From Xylaria sp. FL1777 (Eukaryota; Ascomycota; Sordariomycetes; Xylariales; Xylariaceae): 64,000 nucleotides of DNA. The stretch covers positions 248,001 through 312,000 of the forward strand of contig MU400524.1 in assembly GCA_022578965.1 (NCBI GenBank). The letters run 5' to 3'. Made by a program: the position numbers and the translations under genes. A model generated the notes under the pieces. That model was not told the origin of the DNA, searched no databases, and saw only the letters and a list, made by a program, of their open reading frames with translations. Below are positions 1-10,096 of this stretch, in pieces. Positions within the stretch are counted from its first letter, which is position 1; each line of letters starts with the position of its first letter.

Positions 1-507
1 GCCGATCTTGGCGAGCGGCATGACGGTCATCATGAGCGTGTCGTCCCACAGCTGCTGGTCGTTCTCTTCGAGATACGTGATGTGTTGCATGCCGCCGTAC
101 TTGGTTCGTTCTAGGTCGTGATACGCCCATTCTGCCCAGCTATCTAACCAGGGCAGGTAGGTGATGTTCCCTGTCTTCTCGAAGACGGCAGCACCTGTTA
201 GAAAGACGGCCATAGTGTTTATATTTTTGGTCGTGCCACCAGCGGCGAACCGGTTTGTGAACCAATCCTCAATGATCTTCAAGTACTTCTCATCCCCTGT
301 CAGAGAGTAGTAAGCCCAGATACCGTTCAGACCGATCCCGTGCGTCCATTCCCAATCGTTCCACCCCTTTGTATCAATGACACGGCCATCTGCCAGCGTC
401 ATCAAGAATTCTCCCGACTTGTCCTTGATATTAACCAACCCATCGATCAAGAGCTTGATCTTGTCATGGATATCACTTGATTTAAAACCGTGAGCTTGTG
501 CAGGCAT
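1..507 (-). CDS. GH105 unsaturated glycuronyl/rhamnogalacturonyl hydrolase, C-terminally truncated by window edge
   Basis: The reverse strand reads without interruption for 169 codons from the ATG at 505-507 to the window edge. The fragment has landmarks of the YteR/GH105 family: WEWTHGIGLNGIWAYY near residues 51-66 and a WDDTLMMTVMPLAKIG block at the end of the fragment, which in this family carries active-site Asp. GH105 enzymes remove the 4,5-unsaturated uronic acid left on oligosaccharides by pectin or rhamnogalacturonan lyases. There is no signal peptide in the first residues (MPAQAHGFKSSD), so an intracellular enzyme acting on imported oligosaccharides is likely. It is transcribed away from the MFS transporter that begins about 1.07 kb away. 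The family call is firm; the exact sugar specificity is not visible, and the rest of the gene lies outside the window. Confidence 0.88.
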   Translation of the reverse strand, partial: MPAQAHGFKSSDIHDKIKLLIDGLVNIKDKSGEFLMTLADGRVIDTKGWNDWEWTHGIGLNGIWAYYSLTGDEKYLKIIEDWFTNRFAAGGTTKNINTMAVFLTGAAVFEKTGNITYLPWLDSWAEWAYHDLERTKYGGMQHITYLEENDQQLWDDTLMMTVMPLAKIG

Positions 508-1573
508 TCTGTAAAGATGTGATCAAATTGTTCGTATTGTCAAAGCGACGGTATATCATAGTTCGTCCTTCAATCCAAGCTTTAGTAAACGGCTTTCGAA
601 AATAGCCGAGTTAATGTTTTATCCTAGCATACGACATACTGTACTACACTTATCGTCGATCTCCATCGCTATCATCGTAATAGGCCTATGATGCTGAGCA
701 TTGCCAAGATACTGCGCTCGTGGAGGACAGACTGGGGCGAACATCTACTACGTAAGTCTCCATCAACCCCGCGTTTTGTACACGACGGAAACCCACTATG
801 AGGGTTGGGAGTATTGAATTCCCGATGATCTTTGGTGGATAATCCTGATTGAGGTTAGGAATATTAGGTTGTTCGGACAGTAATATACCGAGCACCCTGT
901 TCGAAGGCTGGGGTATTGAGGAGCGAACCCGAAGATGGACCTTACCAAGGTGAGGTTCGCTAACCCTCAAGGTCCGTAGATTGATTCAATATCTAGTTGG
1001 GTTCGAGATGTTTGTGGAGAAAGCTGAGCTGTCGCCCCTTCGGTGTATCGGCTCAACATCCCATCGGTACTGATCCCATGTAGACATTACCTTTGTGGCA
1101 AGCTGACGTGCCCCAGAACCCCAGGTCAGACCCAGGTTACTGTCCAAGTCAACACATACAGCAGTATAGATTTCCCCGCTCCCCAGGCTCTGAACGAGGT
1201 GGAGATCTAGGCGAATATACCACTGACATGAGGCTAGCCAAACGGTTACATTGCGCCTGCAGGTGTTCATCGAGTTGGGATAGCATGGCACTATGTGCTG
1301 ATCTTTTCATAGTATGACCTATCTGGTCTTTCACAAGGTAAGACGTATTTAAACCCTGTCACTACCAAACTGCTACCCTGGGATAATTCAGGTGAGGTAT
1401 CCGGAGACCATGATTAGGGATTGATAAGATTCTATTACATAAAGAACTTTGGCAGCCGGTCTCGTCTGGTTTTTGTATCAGTTTCTTTCTATCATCGGTC
1501 AACCTTAAAAGCTTGTCATCTTCAGGTCCGTAAGTAGCTCTATCGCAAATACAGTTCCTAAAGAGTCGTCACG
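508..1573. other. Divergent intergenic region between GH105 gene and MFS gene
   Basis: About 1.07 kb lies between two divergently transcribed starts, so it probably holds both promoters. Short open frames on both strands here overlap each other, resemble nothing known and begin with ordinary codons; I see no gene. The last part, about 1440-1573, is the likely leader of the transporter. Confidence 0.6.
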
Positions 1574-3432
1574 ATGTCGACGACGGCGACGCAGAAAAAT
1601 GAAGAAGCAGCTATCGAATCGATGATCGAAACTCGTCGGACTTTATCCGCCACAGATGATGTTGAGCTGAAGGGAGACCACACACAAGTCGACAGAGTAG
1701 ACAAGGAGATTGCCAAATATGCCTCGCAAGGCCGAATTGATATCACCCCCGAGGAAAATGTGAGACTTCGAAGGTTAATTGATCGTCGGGTCTTGGTGGT
1801 CATGATTTGCACTTACTTCCTCCAAGCTATCGATAAAGGCACACTCTCATTCGCATCAATCATGGGTCTCCCTAAAGACACTGGCTTATTGACACCCGAA
1901 GGACACATAAGCCAACTCTACAGCTGGTTAACAACCACCATATACATCGCCATATTGGTGGTAGAATATCCCCAGGTGTGTACAAAGTTTCGGTGATACT
2001 TACCGACATGCTCGATGACATTGCTGACCGGTCTCGGTACAGAACTACATCATATCGCGCGTTCCTCTCGCAAAGTACTTGGGATTCTCCATCATTGCTT
2101 GGGGAGCCGTTCTGGCCAGCCATGCCGCCTGCACAAACTTTAAAGGACTGGTGACAGTTCGGACATTACTGGGAATCTTTGAATCTGCATGTCAACCGGC
2201 CTTTGTCGTGCTTTCGGCCATGTGGTATCGTCGCGAGGAACAGGCAGCTCGAGTCACATACTGGTATATGATGAACGGTGCACAGCAGATAGTAGGCGGT
2301 CTCCTGGCGTATCTCTTTACTCTGATCACCACTGGACCCCTCAAATCGTGGCAGTGGCTGTTCCTCTCGTATGGCATCATCTCCGTATTCTTCGGCTTGT
2401 TCGTTCTCATTTACATGCCGGACTCGCCGATGCGGGCAAAATGTTTCACGGAAGAGGACAAGCGACTAATGGTCGAGCGTGTTCGAGACAACCAGACCGG
2501 TCTTCAGAACCGCGTATTCAAAAAGGAGCAGGTATACGATGCGCTCACCGATCCGCAGACGTGGTGCTATGCTGGGATCCAACTAACGACAACGCTGCCC
2601 ACGAGTGGTCTTGGCAGCTTTGCTAATATCATCATATCGACGAATTTGAACTTCACCAACCTCCAAACACAGCTCTTAGCCATTGTTCTGGGTGCATATA
2701 TCATCATCGTACTCCTCGGGTCTGTATGGCTCGTAAAGAAAACTGGTCAAAACATCCTGGTTGCCTTGGGTTTCATCATTCCGTAAGCCTTGACATTAGA
2801 GCTGCCAGATAATGTTCCCTTTTCTAACTATAGTCGATTACAGGTCTTTCGTCGGTACCATCTTACTTTTGACTATTCCTAACGAGACATTCTCACAACA
2901 CGTTGGGCTGTTGATCTCATATTACATCACGTTATCCTTCTGGGCTGCGCAGACGTTAGGCCTATCCCTCTTATCTCGGAACGTAGGTGGCCAGACGAAA
3001 AAGTCGGTCGCCCTAGCCGTCAACTTCATCTTTTGGGCAACAGGTAACGCGATTGGTAGGTGTTCCCCCTTCTCAAGGACTGCTCACGGCCTACACGAAG
3101 CTGCCAGGCATAAGCAGCTAACATGACTAGGCCCGCAAGTGTTCCTCGCTTGGGATGCGCCTAAATACCATGTAAGCTGACCATTCTCGTTCGGTATGGT
3201 CAGTTATTTTTGTTAACAAAGAGTGCCACAGATCGCGTTTGCGACACATCTTGGTTGTTACTCTGCTTTAGTCCTAGTTTTAGTGTATTTCCGATGGTAC
3301 CTCAAGCGACAGAACAAGAAACGAGATAACTTGGCGGCCGCAGGTGTTCGAGAGGCCAACGATTCCAATCTAACTCACGCGTTCGAAGATCTGACTGACC
3401 GAGAGAACCCCAACTTCCGCTATATGTACTAG
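1574..3432 (+). CDS. MFS transporter, anion:cation symporter (DAL5/TNA1-like) family
   Basis: Five exons join cleanly: 1574-1975, 2043-2782, 2844-3055, 3131-3171 and 3232-3432, giving 531 residues, the usual size for this family. The N-terminal 65 residues are hydrophilic and cytoplasmic. The first membrane segment follows (VLVVMICTYFLQAIDKGTLS), then the family-typical VEYPQ/NYIISRVPLAKYLGF join across intron 1. About twelve hydrophobic segments can be counted, ending with a basic tail (WYLKRQNKKR). Relatives of DAL5, TNA1 and SEO1 move allantoate, nicotinate, peptides or other small organic anions by proton symport at the plasma membrane. The neighbour is a divergent GH105 pectin-fragment hydrolase, so a uronate- or rhamnose-type substrate is possible, but nothing in the sequence fixes the substrate. 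Confidence 0.9.
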
Positions 3433-3719
3433 GGCAGACCCCAAGGGTTGTTAGGTCTGCCTTGAGTAGTTGTGAGAGCACGGAAGTGTTCGTTAGAGAA
3501 GCTTGAGAATGCTTCCCAATTGGATAATCTGGACTGGTTCAACGATGAATATAATTTGATAGAATCAAGTCAGGAGTCTAGGCAGCCGAGTAGGTACTTA
3601 CCTAAGGTACTGTATGTTTGTTGATGCGCCACAGCAATAATACATCAATGGAAGGCCTATTATGCATTCCTGCATGTTTATGTATTTATGCAAGTAAGAC
3701 ACTGAGTATGTACATGTCA

Positions 3720-3757
3720 ACTTAGGTACCTACTTAGGTACCTAGGTAGGTACCTGC
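3720..3757. repeat. Patch of overlapping TAGGTACCTA palindromes
   Basis: The segment is built almost wholly from TAGGTACCTA-like units on both strands. Similar patches occur near 13.2, 27.1-27.3, 45.4, 49.2-49.3, 50.8, 57.5 and 63.3 kb. Confidence 0.7.
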
Positions 3758-3892
3758 ATCCCGCCTATCGATAAGATAACGTGAGCCCACCTCTTCCTAT
3801 TTTCAGTTACGCGCAGTCCCAGTATCCCAGGATGTTGACAAGCTGCGTGCCTCGTAACAAACTGGAGCTTAGAATGCAGCTCTAGCCATATT

Positions 3893-3913
3893 CACAATCA
3901 CAATCACAATCAC
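3893..3913. repeat. CACAAT tandem repeat, three copies plus CAC
   Basis: Three exact hexamers lie about 95 bases before the start codon of the SR protein gene, within its probable leader. Confidence 0.9.
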
Positions 3914-4005
3914 TTCGTGAGCACAAACCTCGTACCTACTGTCAAGTTTCAACACACCTGTATATTACATATTTCAGCACGTCTCTATTAGTGCTTCCTT
4001 TCGCG

Positions 4006-5068
4006 ATGGACTACCGCTCGCCTTCCCGCGACGGTCGAGGACACTCGCGCTCACCTACGCCGCCGTCACGGTATTCAGCCTCGCCCTCGAATCGTCGCCG
4101 CCGTTACTCGAGCGCATCGCCGCCTCCTTCCCATGCAAATAACAATGGCAATTATCGCTCGCCGGACAGTCGAAGCCGGAGCCGGAGTCCGAGCCGTGGC
4201 CGGGGCGAAAGCCGCAGCCCCCTCAGAGGAAGCACCAAGGTACGCCATTGTAGCGCAGCCGCCGTAACAACCCCGTTGACCAGCATCAACACGAGACTAA
4301 TCTGCTGGTGGATCTAGATTGTTGTTGAGAAGCTTTCTAAGACTATTAACGAGGGTCACTTGTACGAGATCTTTGGTCAATACGGCACAATTCGCGACCT
4401 CGACCTCCCTATGAGCCGCCAGTGTGAGTCCTGCGACGTGCCCGCACCAATCCTCTGCCTGTGGCGCTTTTCTAATCTGACACGTCACAGTCGGCACCAA
4501 TCGTGGCACTGCCTACATTCTCTACGTCAATGAGGCTGATGCTGAGGCTGCTATTGCCTCTATGCACGAGGCCAACCTTGACGGCGCAATCATCAACGTT
4601 TCCATTGTCCTCCCACGCCGAAAATTCGATCCGTCTCCTCCCACTGCCAGTCGAGGCGCCAACATAGATCCCCGAAACCCTGGCCCCGGGTTCCGAGGTG
4701 GACCGGGCCGCGGTGCGGGTGGAGGAGGAGGAATGGGTGGCGGTGGTGGCGGCGGTGGTGGAAGAGGATTTGGGTTTGGAGGCGCTAGAGGGAATCGCTC
4801 ACCTCAGCGTCCCGGCCGACCAGCCCGTGACAACTTCGATACCTATCGGCCAAGGTCTTACTCTCGATCTCGATCCCCCCCTTCACGCCGTAACCGTAGT
4901 CGTTCAGGGTCCTATAATTCTCGATCCCGAACACCTCCCAGACGTCGAGGTGGACGAAGAGACAGCCACGACGACTATGGAGATTATCGCGAACGACGTC
5001 GCAGTCCTAGTTACGACAGTAATCGCGGCCGTAGCCGTTCTCGCACTCAAGAAAGGACTCACCGGTAA
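4006..5068 (+). CDS. SR-type RNA-binding protein with one RRM and RGG tract (RNPS1-like)
   Basis: Exons 4006-4239, 4318-4423 and 4491-5068 give 305 residues. Residues 1-78 are Arg/Ser-rich (repeated SRSRSPS-type dipeptides). One RRM follows at about 79-160, with RNP2 as IVVEKLS and RNP1 as NRGTAYILY. After it come a glycine tract with RGG motifs and a C-terminal RS domain with SRSRSPP-type repeats. This order (RS-RRM-Gly/RS) matches RNPS1, a splicing co-activator and peripheral exon-junction/ASAP-complex component in the nucleus. The first ATG in good context (TCGCGATGG) was chosen as start; the in-frame GTG upstream is not needed. Other SR-like proteins, such as Tra2 types, are the main alternative. 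Confidence 0.88.
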
Positions 5069-5897
5069 TTGATGAGGATTTTAATTCAAGGTGGATTAGG
5101 TGTGGCAAGTAGGCAAGGGTTCTAGGGTCATCATACACGTGTCAAACACGACGTAATACACGATCCAAGAGCCGCGGGAACCGTGAGGATCAGCGACTGT
5201 TGAGCGTAGGGTCGACGCGGACACACATGGACATTGGAAATCGGTTGGTACCAAGTGGGAATTGATACCTACTTTTTGTACGTATTCCCATTCGCGCTCT
5301 ATGGATCCGTAACGCATCTCGAATGAGGGCTGCTATATACAAAATAAGATAATAAGGCTCTAATTTGTCACAGACCAGATTGGCATTCGAGCAGACGGAG
5401 GCTACCTAGACAGTGCATGCGTGCACATTAACCTACGTTACTAATAGCTTTGCGCGCTACGGAACAATACAGAGGGAGGATGAGGTCAAAAAGAGGATCC
5501 TTGTCAATTTAGGCGATTTCTGTCGCGAGGCTCAGCTGCAAGCCCGGGGAAATTAACACCCGGCCTAGAACACCATTGTTGTGATCTATTGTTCAGGAAC
5601 GCTAAGGGATCGTGATGGGTCTTCCATACTAGGCTTGGCTTGTCCAGTGCCTCTCCTGGAAACTGCTAACTCTTGTCAAAGTTGTCGCTCATTTGTCATA
5701 GAGCTGAAGTAATCAACCTCATAGACTCTCCAGAGAACCTGTGTTCATACACAACGATGATGGATTTGATCGTATATAAAGCTTCGCGACGACACCTTCA
5801 CCGGGCCACAACCTGATTCACCACACGCCAGTGCATCTTCGACACATCCCACACCTCTCAGAAACTCAATCTCACCCTCGAGCTCTTTCGTAATACA
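5069..5897. other. Intergenic region upstream of cupin gene
   Basis: About 830 bases without a gene. It holds the 3' region of the SR protein gene and the promoter of the cupin gene. Confidence 0.6.
5773..5780 (+). promoter_or_regulatory. TATA box of cupin gene
   Basis: TATATAAA stands 118 bases before the ATG, inside a pyrimidine-rich leader of the kind common in fungal genes. Confidence 0.55.
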
Positions 5898-6774
5898 ATG
5901 GCTTCGACAGCACCTCTTCTCCAGCCCCCCCGACGCATCACCGCGTCGAATCTCGCTCTCTCGGCTTCCGATGCTCACAGTGCGAAGGCTGAACCCGCCG
6001 TTGAAGTTCTTGATGATACTCTCAAACTCGAACCTATCCTAGGAGGTTCACTCGTCCGAGCTCGTGTTGCAACACACAAAAAGGTCCCAACTTGTAACGA
6101 TGGATCGTGAGTCCTTACCCATCACTTATGTTGTGTGAAAGGCAAGGCGTTGCCCTCATAGCCTCATACACATGGGTGTATCTAGTGTTATGTCCAATTC
6201 GGGTATTAACAGGCGGACAGAGGCAACATTCCACTCGACGATGTTCCAGGGTTCGGCATTGTGCTGCCTAACGGGCTCAACATGTACTACTTGGATGTTG
6301 CGCCCAACACTGAAGGAGTAATGGTTCGTTCTTCTGCGAATTGAGATTAGTTAGGCACAACGACTAATATGCAGTCCGCATAGCACCGCACGACATCTAC
6401 CGACTATCTGATCGTGCTACAGGGAACTTTAAGTCTCTTGACTCCTCAAGACTCCTTCGATGCAGGAACCGGCTACGGCGAGCCGAAGGAAACGCTCTGT
6501 CTCCCTGGTGACACCGTCGTCCAACGAGGGATAGCACATGCGTAAGTCCTTGAACCATAGCTCCATCGTCAACGACCATCTTGCACACTAAGATTTACGT
6601 CGTATTTCGTATAATTCCTAATGTTCAAATAATAGGCTTTCTAATCGTACGGATCAGTGGGTCCGTGTTCTCGCGATCGTGGCCGCATCTGATCCTAATC
6701 GAGTACCTGTGGGGAGCAATTCATCGTCGACGCCACAAGAGCCGCGGGTCCTAGCCGACGCTTGGCTAGCTTAA
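5898..6774 (+). CDS. Small cupin-2 domain protein
   Basis: Four exons (5898-6106, 6221-6323, 6384-6541, 6636-6774) give a protein of about 202 residues. The middle and C-terminal parts form a single cupin barrel: GFGIVLPNGLNMYYLDVAP, then HRTTSTDYLIVLQG (motif 1, with His), and GDTVVQRGIAHALSNRTDQW (motif 2, with the GDxVxQRGxxHxxxN pattern). Such proteins are common in fungi, both as stand-alone genes and in secondary-metabolite clusters, where they act as metal-dependent cyclases, decarboxylases or isomerases. No signal peptide is seen, so it is probably cytosolic. The acceptor of intron 1 was chosen at 6220 rather than the nearer CAG because only that choice keeps the conserved GNI...PGFGI frame. 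The reaction is unknown. Confidence 0.85.
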
Positions 6775-7819
6775 CCAGCCTCAGCCATTACCACCGATCG
6801 CCACTCCGCCTATCGTCTCATCAGTCCTACGCTGTGCCGCTGGGGGCAAGGCTGTTTCCGCAGGATGGTGCAATTGAAACCCCCCCAACGCGCTTAGCGC
6901 GGCTGTGAAGGTCCATTGTATGACGTCCAAACCGTTGTGGCGGCCAGCTGCCGCGTCAATGACCGAGTTTGTTAACCACTTGCACTACCACGAGATAGGT
7001 TAGATAGAACGGGTCTCTTCTGATCGATTCTAATACAATCCAACACGTGTCTCGACGTATCATGGCCCGCCCATTATCTCTCGGTGTGAACGACTTCATG
7101 TAACCTATTTCCTCGTTTCCTCGTTTCCTCGTTATGTGCAGGCCGGCCTTGAGTCATCTTGTGGTACGGGCAGCGGGAGACCCTGATCATAGAACGTCGA
7201 TTGTATGTCGTTCTCAGAGTCACCGTCCCTTCATTGATGGTGTCGAAGTGTCGAAGTGTCATTGCCCTATCAAAGGCGTTTATAGTGACGTATTCTGCAA
7301 ACATCTAGTCTCACCGAACAGTGCTACGCTCTGTCGAAATCCTATGACCAGATATCAATATCTGCTGACATAATTAGACCTTCACCTCCCAAACGTTTCA
7401 GTTATTATGCAGATTCGATTACTCTACAAGTGCCTAGCCGCAGTATGGCGGGTCCGAGGCGCAGGATTCAGCTGTTATTTGTGCATTGGGTCACTAGAGC
7501 TTCATGTTAGCAACGATTCCTGCCCTCTATTGTCCCATGTGGTAAACTACACCCCTCTACAATCTTGAATGACAGCATGAAGGATTAGGAATGCGATGAC
7601 TGTTACCTCTCGAAAATTATGGACGAATCCGTCGTGAGAAGTTCTCGGGTCGAGGCCAATCGTCATTGTGTGAGAAATCGTTCTGAGAACTATATAACTA
7701 CTTATGGCTCAGATGTTCATCCCGATCCTGTTGAGCATGCTTGTCCATCACAGTTCACCAGTTTCGACTACTCCTCAACGCATTCTCAAAACGTGTCGGC
7801 GTAGAATTCCCACGACAAG
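6775..7819. other. Intergenic region
   Basis: No convincing gene. It contains a tandem TTTCCTCG repeat and a TATATAA sequence near 7691; the frames here are short and featureless. Confidence 0.5.
7108..7131. repeat. TTTCCTCG tandem repeat, three copies
   Basis: Three perfect eight-base copies lie end to end in non-coding DNA. Confidence 0.9.
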
Positions 7820-8428
7820 ATGTTTATTCTCTCGCCTCATCCTCACCGTGAAAAGGGGATCCAGCTCCCGGATGCTCAAAAGACCACTATCAACGATCAG
7901 CTCTACAACTACCGGTCTTCATACATCGCTTCACCCGAGATTCTGAAAAAGCCAACAGCTCTCCCTAACCCACCACGACCTCCAACACCTGGACCTCCAC
8001 GACCATACCCGCCAGTCCCGCCTCATCCACCAGAACCAACCCCACCACCTAGTCCTCAGTATCATCTCTGCAGCGTCGACCCGCAACTATCTATTCTTGT
8101 CTCGCGAACTGAACCATTTCAGTGTCCTTACCCCGATCCACCCCCCAGCCCTGGTCCCCGGCGTCCAGGTCCGGTGCGGCCTAGACCAAACGTGCCAACG
8201 CCGCCCCCGAGTCCTCGTAGATCCACTACCCCCTGGATCTTCTACAATGCTTCCAGTCTAGTGGATCTCATTCTAATGTATATCTCCTTGGCCACTTGGG
8301 ACGGAGATACAGCTACCGAGTGTGTAAGCATGGCGACAGAGGGTGGCATATGTTCGAAATGGCACAGCAGTCCACTTCTGAGACCCGCACTTCTCAGCCG
8401 GGATCTTCCAGGAAGCTTGTGGCAGTAA
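7820..8428 (+). CDS. Doubtful proline-rich open frame
   Basis: A frame of about 202 codons has two blocks of PPxP repeats (codons about 52-80 and 100-135), with two cysteines between or beside them. Its composition (Pro with Arg, Thr and Ser) and uninterrupted length are unlike the surrounding DNA. However, it has no signal peptide at this start, no recognisable domain and no obvious splice structure, and the last 60 codons look random. An upstream ATG at 7704 in another frame starts a hydrophobic stretch (MAQMFIPILLSMLV), so a spliced secreted proline-rich protein is conceivable. I do not recognise it; it may be a relic or a chance frame. Confidence 0.3.
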   Translation: MFILSPHPHREKGIQLPDAQKTTINDQLYNYRSSYIASPEILKKPTALPNPPRPPTPGPPRPYPPVPPHPPEPTPPPSPQYHLCSVDPQLSILVSRTEPFQCPYPDPPPSPGPRRPGPVRPRPNVPTPPPSPRRSTTPWIFYNASSLVDLILMYISLATWDGDTATECVSMATEGGICSKWHSSPLLRPALLSRDLPGSLWQ

Positions 8429-9176
8429 GCCGATCCGGAGACTCCACGTGGGTTAGCCTTGCGTCGCGAACCTTATATGCAAGGGGCGCGTATACCTGAC
8501 CAGACCTCAAGCCAGAGCGTCACTGCTGACACTTTTATGACAGCACTTGGTGAGGACGTTCTGATCATAAACACCTCTCTAGTCACTGGCCATGAACGTC
8601 AGTAATTCAACGACCCAATCGGATAACCACACCACACCGTTAACATCACTAAGGCCGTAAGGGGATCCATCTGAGTGCGACCCAGACCCGTAGGGCTGAC
8701 TGGCAAAAACAAAGCCTTCCCCGATTGGCGGGTGCCCCCTTAAGGAGGAATTGCCGGGGTTAATTAGCCTACCGAGGACCATGTCCCTGTGTCATCATTC
8801 GTCACCTGGCAGATTTCGATTCAACAACCTACGGATTCGAGGCGGAGCCTTCTATCTCGAATTTCTTTCTCTGTTTTCTCATTCGCTACCAACTCTTATT
8901 TCTCAATTTCCCGTGACTTTCTTCATTCGGAAGGCGTGATCTCCCATTGGCTGAATGAGATCCTTTCTTTTTTGGTCCTTCTTCTGATATCCGGACAACC
9001 TCCGCCGAGGACATCCTCTCATGTACCAATACCCTAGAAATAGAAATTAGACCTCTCGCTTTCCTCGCGGATCACTCGACTGGACCGAGTTAGATGGGTT
9101 AGATGGGGATAGGATTCAGATCTGCCTAGAATTGGTATTCATTTTCACATGCTTTTCTTTTCATTGACTGGGGTCT

Positions 9177-9203
9177 TTTTTCTTTCTTTCTTTCTTCCTT
9201 CCT
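9177..9203. repeat. TTTC-type pyrimidine microsatellite
   Basis: Runs of T with regularly spaced C, essentially (TTTC)n with a TTCC tail. Confidence 0.8.
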
Positions 9204-9966
9204 CATTATAGACGGGCTTGGAGCATACGTGGCGGCGTTTCATGTTGATGGGCACTACAAAGGCTCTCTATATTCATATGATCCAATAAATCTTCCTTTT
9301 TATTGAAGTTTTGTCAGTCAGCTCGATTCGAAAACGGCAGTAGCTGTAAATGGCCGCGCGCTGATGTCATCGTGGCTGTGAGCACTCATAACCGTAAACC
9401 CCAACCCAGAGCAGTGTCTCCCATCCATCTTCTTCATTGACAGCAACTCATTAACTCAGAATGAAGAAAGCCTCTTCGCTTATTTTCTCCCGCACTTTTC
9501 AATGATACTCAACGTACGGGATATCCATTCCGGTATTCCGGTATTCCAATCTTTCAATAAATGCACTTTCAAGCCCCCATCCTCGGTACCGACAGAAGGG
9601 CAACCCCATGTCCATGATCAGGAACATGATGGCTCACATGCCCATGCATAGCCTGAACTGCCAATCCTATAAAAAACAACAAAAGGACCGTACCGCAGGA
9701 ACCGTTGAGATACGACCTCAGCATGACGACCCTGCAACTAATTTACTCAGCTGTGGGGGCTAGCCAAGTCCCGTTTGCGTATACCTACATCTCAACCAGC
9801 CCCAAGCCCCCGCGTGCGGAAACTCCACTAGAGAAGTCGTGAGGTGGCGTTATCGCGCCAAGTAGATGTTTGATGAAGCGAATCCTACGATTAAAAGTTC
9901 CCGTTCACTAAGGTTGGAAGGGGGGAGGGACGGGGAAGAGCGGGTTTTCTAGACGGATTCCATGGC

Positions 9967-10000
9967 GACGCCGCCGCCGCCGCCGACGCCGCCCGCGCGG
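9967..10000. repeat. GCC/GAC trinucleotide-rich block
   Basis: A tract of repeated GCC and GAC triplets within a short frame beginning at ATG 9962. That frame encodes poly-Pro and then, across a purine tract, poly-Lys before stopping; it is more likely simple sequence than a gene. Confidence 0.6.
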
Positions 10001-10059
10001 TTAGATGACGCCGCATTCCCGCACCCGCTCGTTTGTATTAGCAGCGCGGATGGGAGGCG

Positions 10060-10096
10060 AAAAAAAGAAAAAAGAAAAAAGAAAAAAAGGGGGGGT
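10060..10096. repeat. Poly-purine tract
   Basis: Runs of A separated by single G, ending in a run of G. Confidence 0.8.

Larger units (their letters stand above)
3433..4005. other. Intergenic region with TAGGTACC-type palindromes
   Basis: This is the 3' region of the transporter and the promoter and leader of the SR protein. It contains a dense patch of overlapping TAGGTACCTA-like palindromes (about 3590-3760) and a CACAAT tandem repeat. No gene is visible. Confidence 0.6.

Noticed and set aside
686..1334. Frames of 60-100 codons between the GH105 and MFS genes
   Set aside because: Overlap each other on both strands, no recognisable motif; probably promoter DNA.
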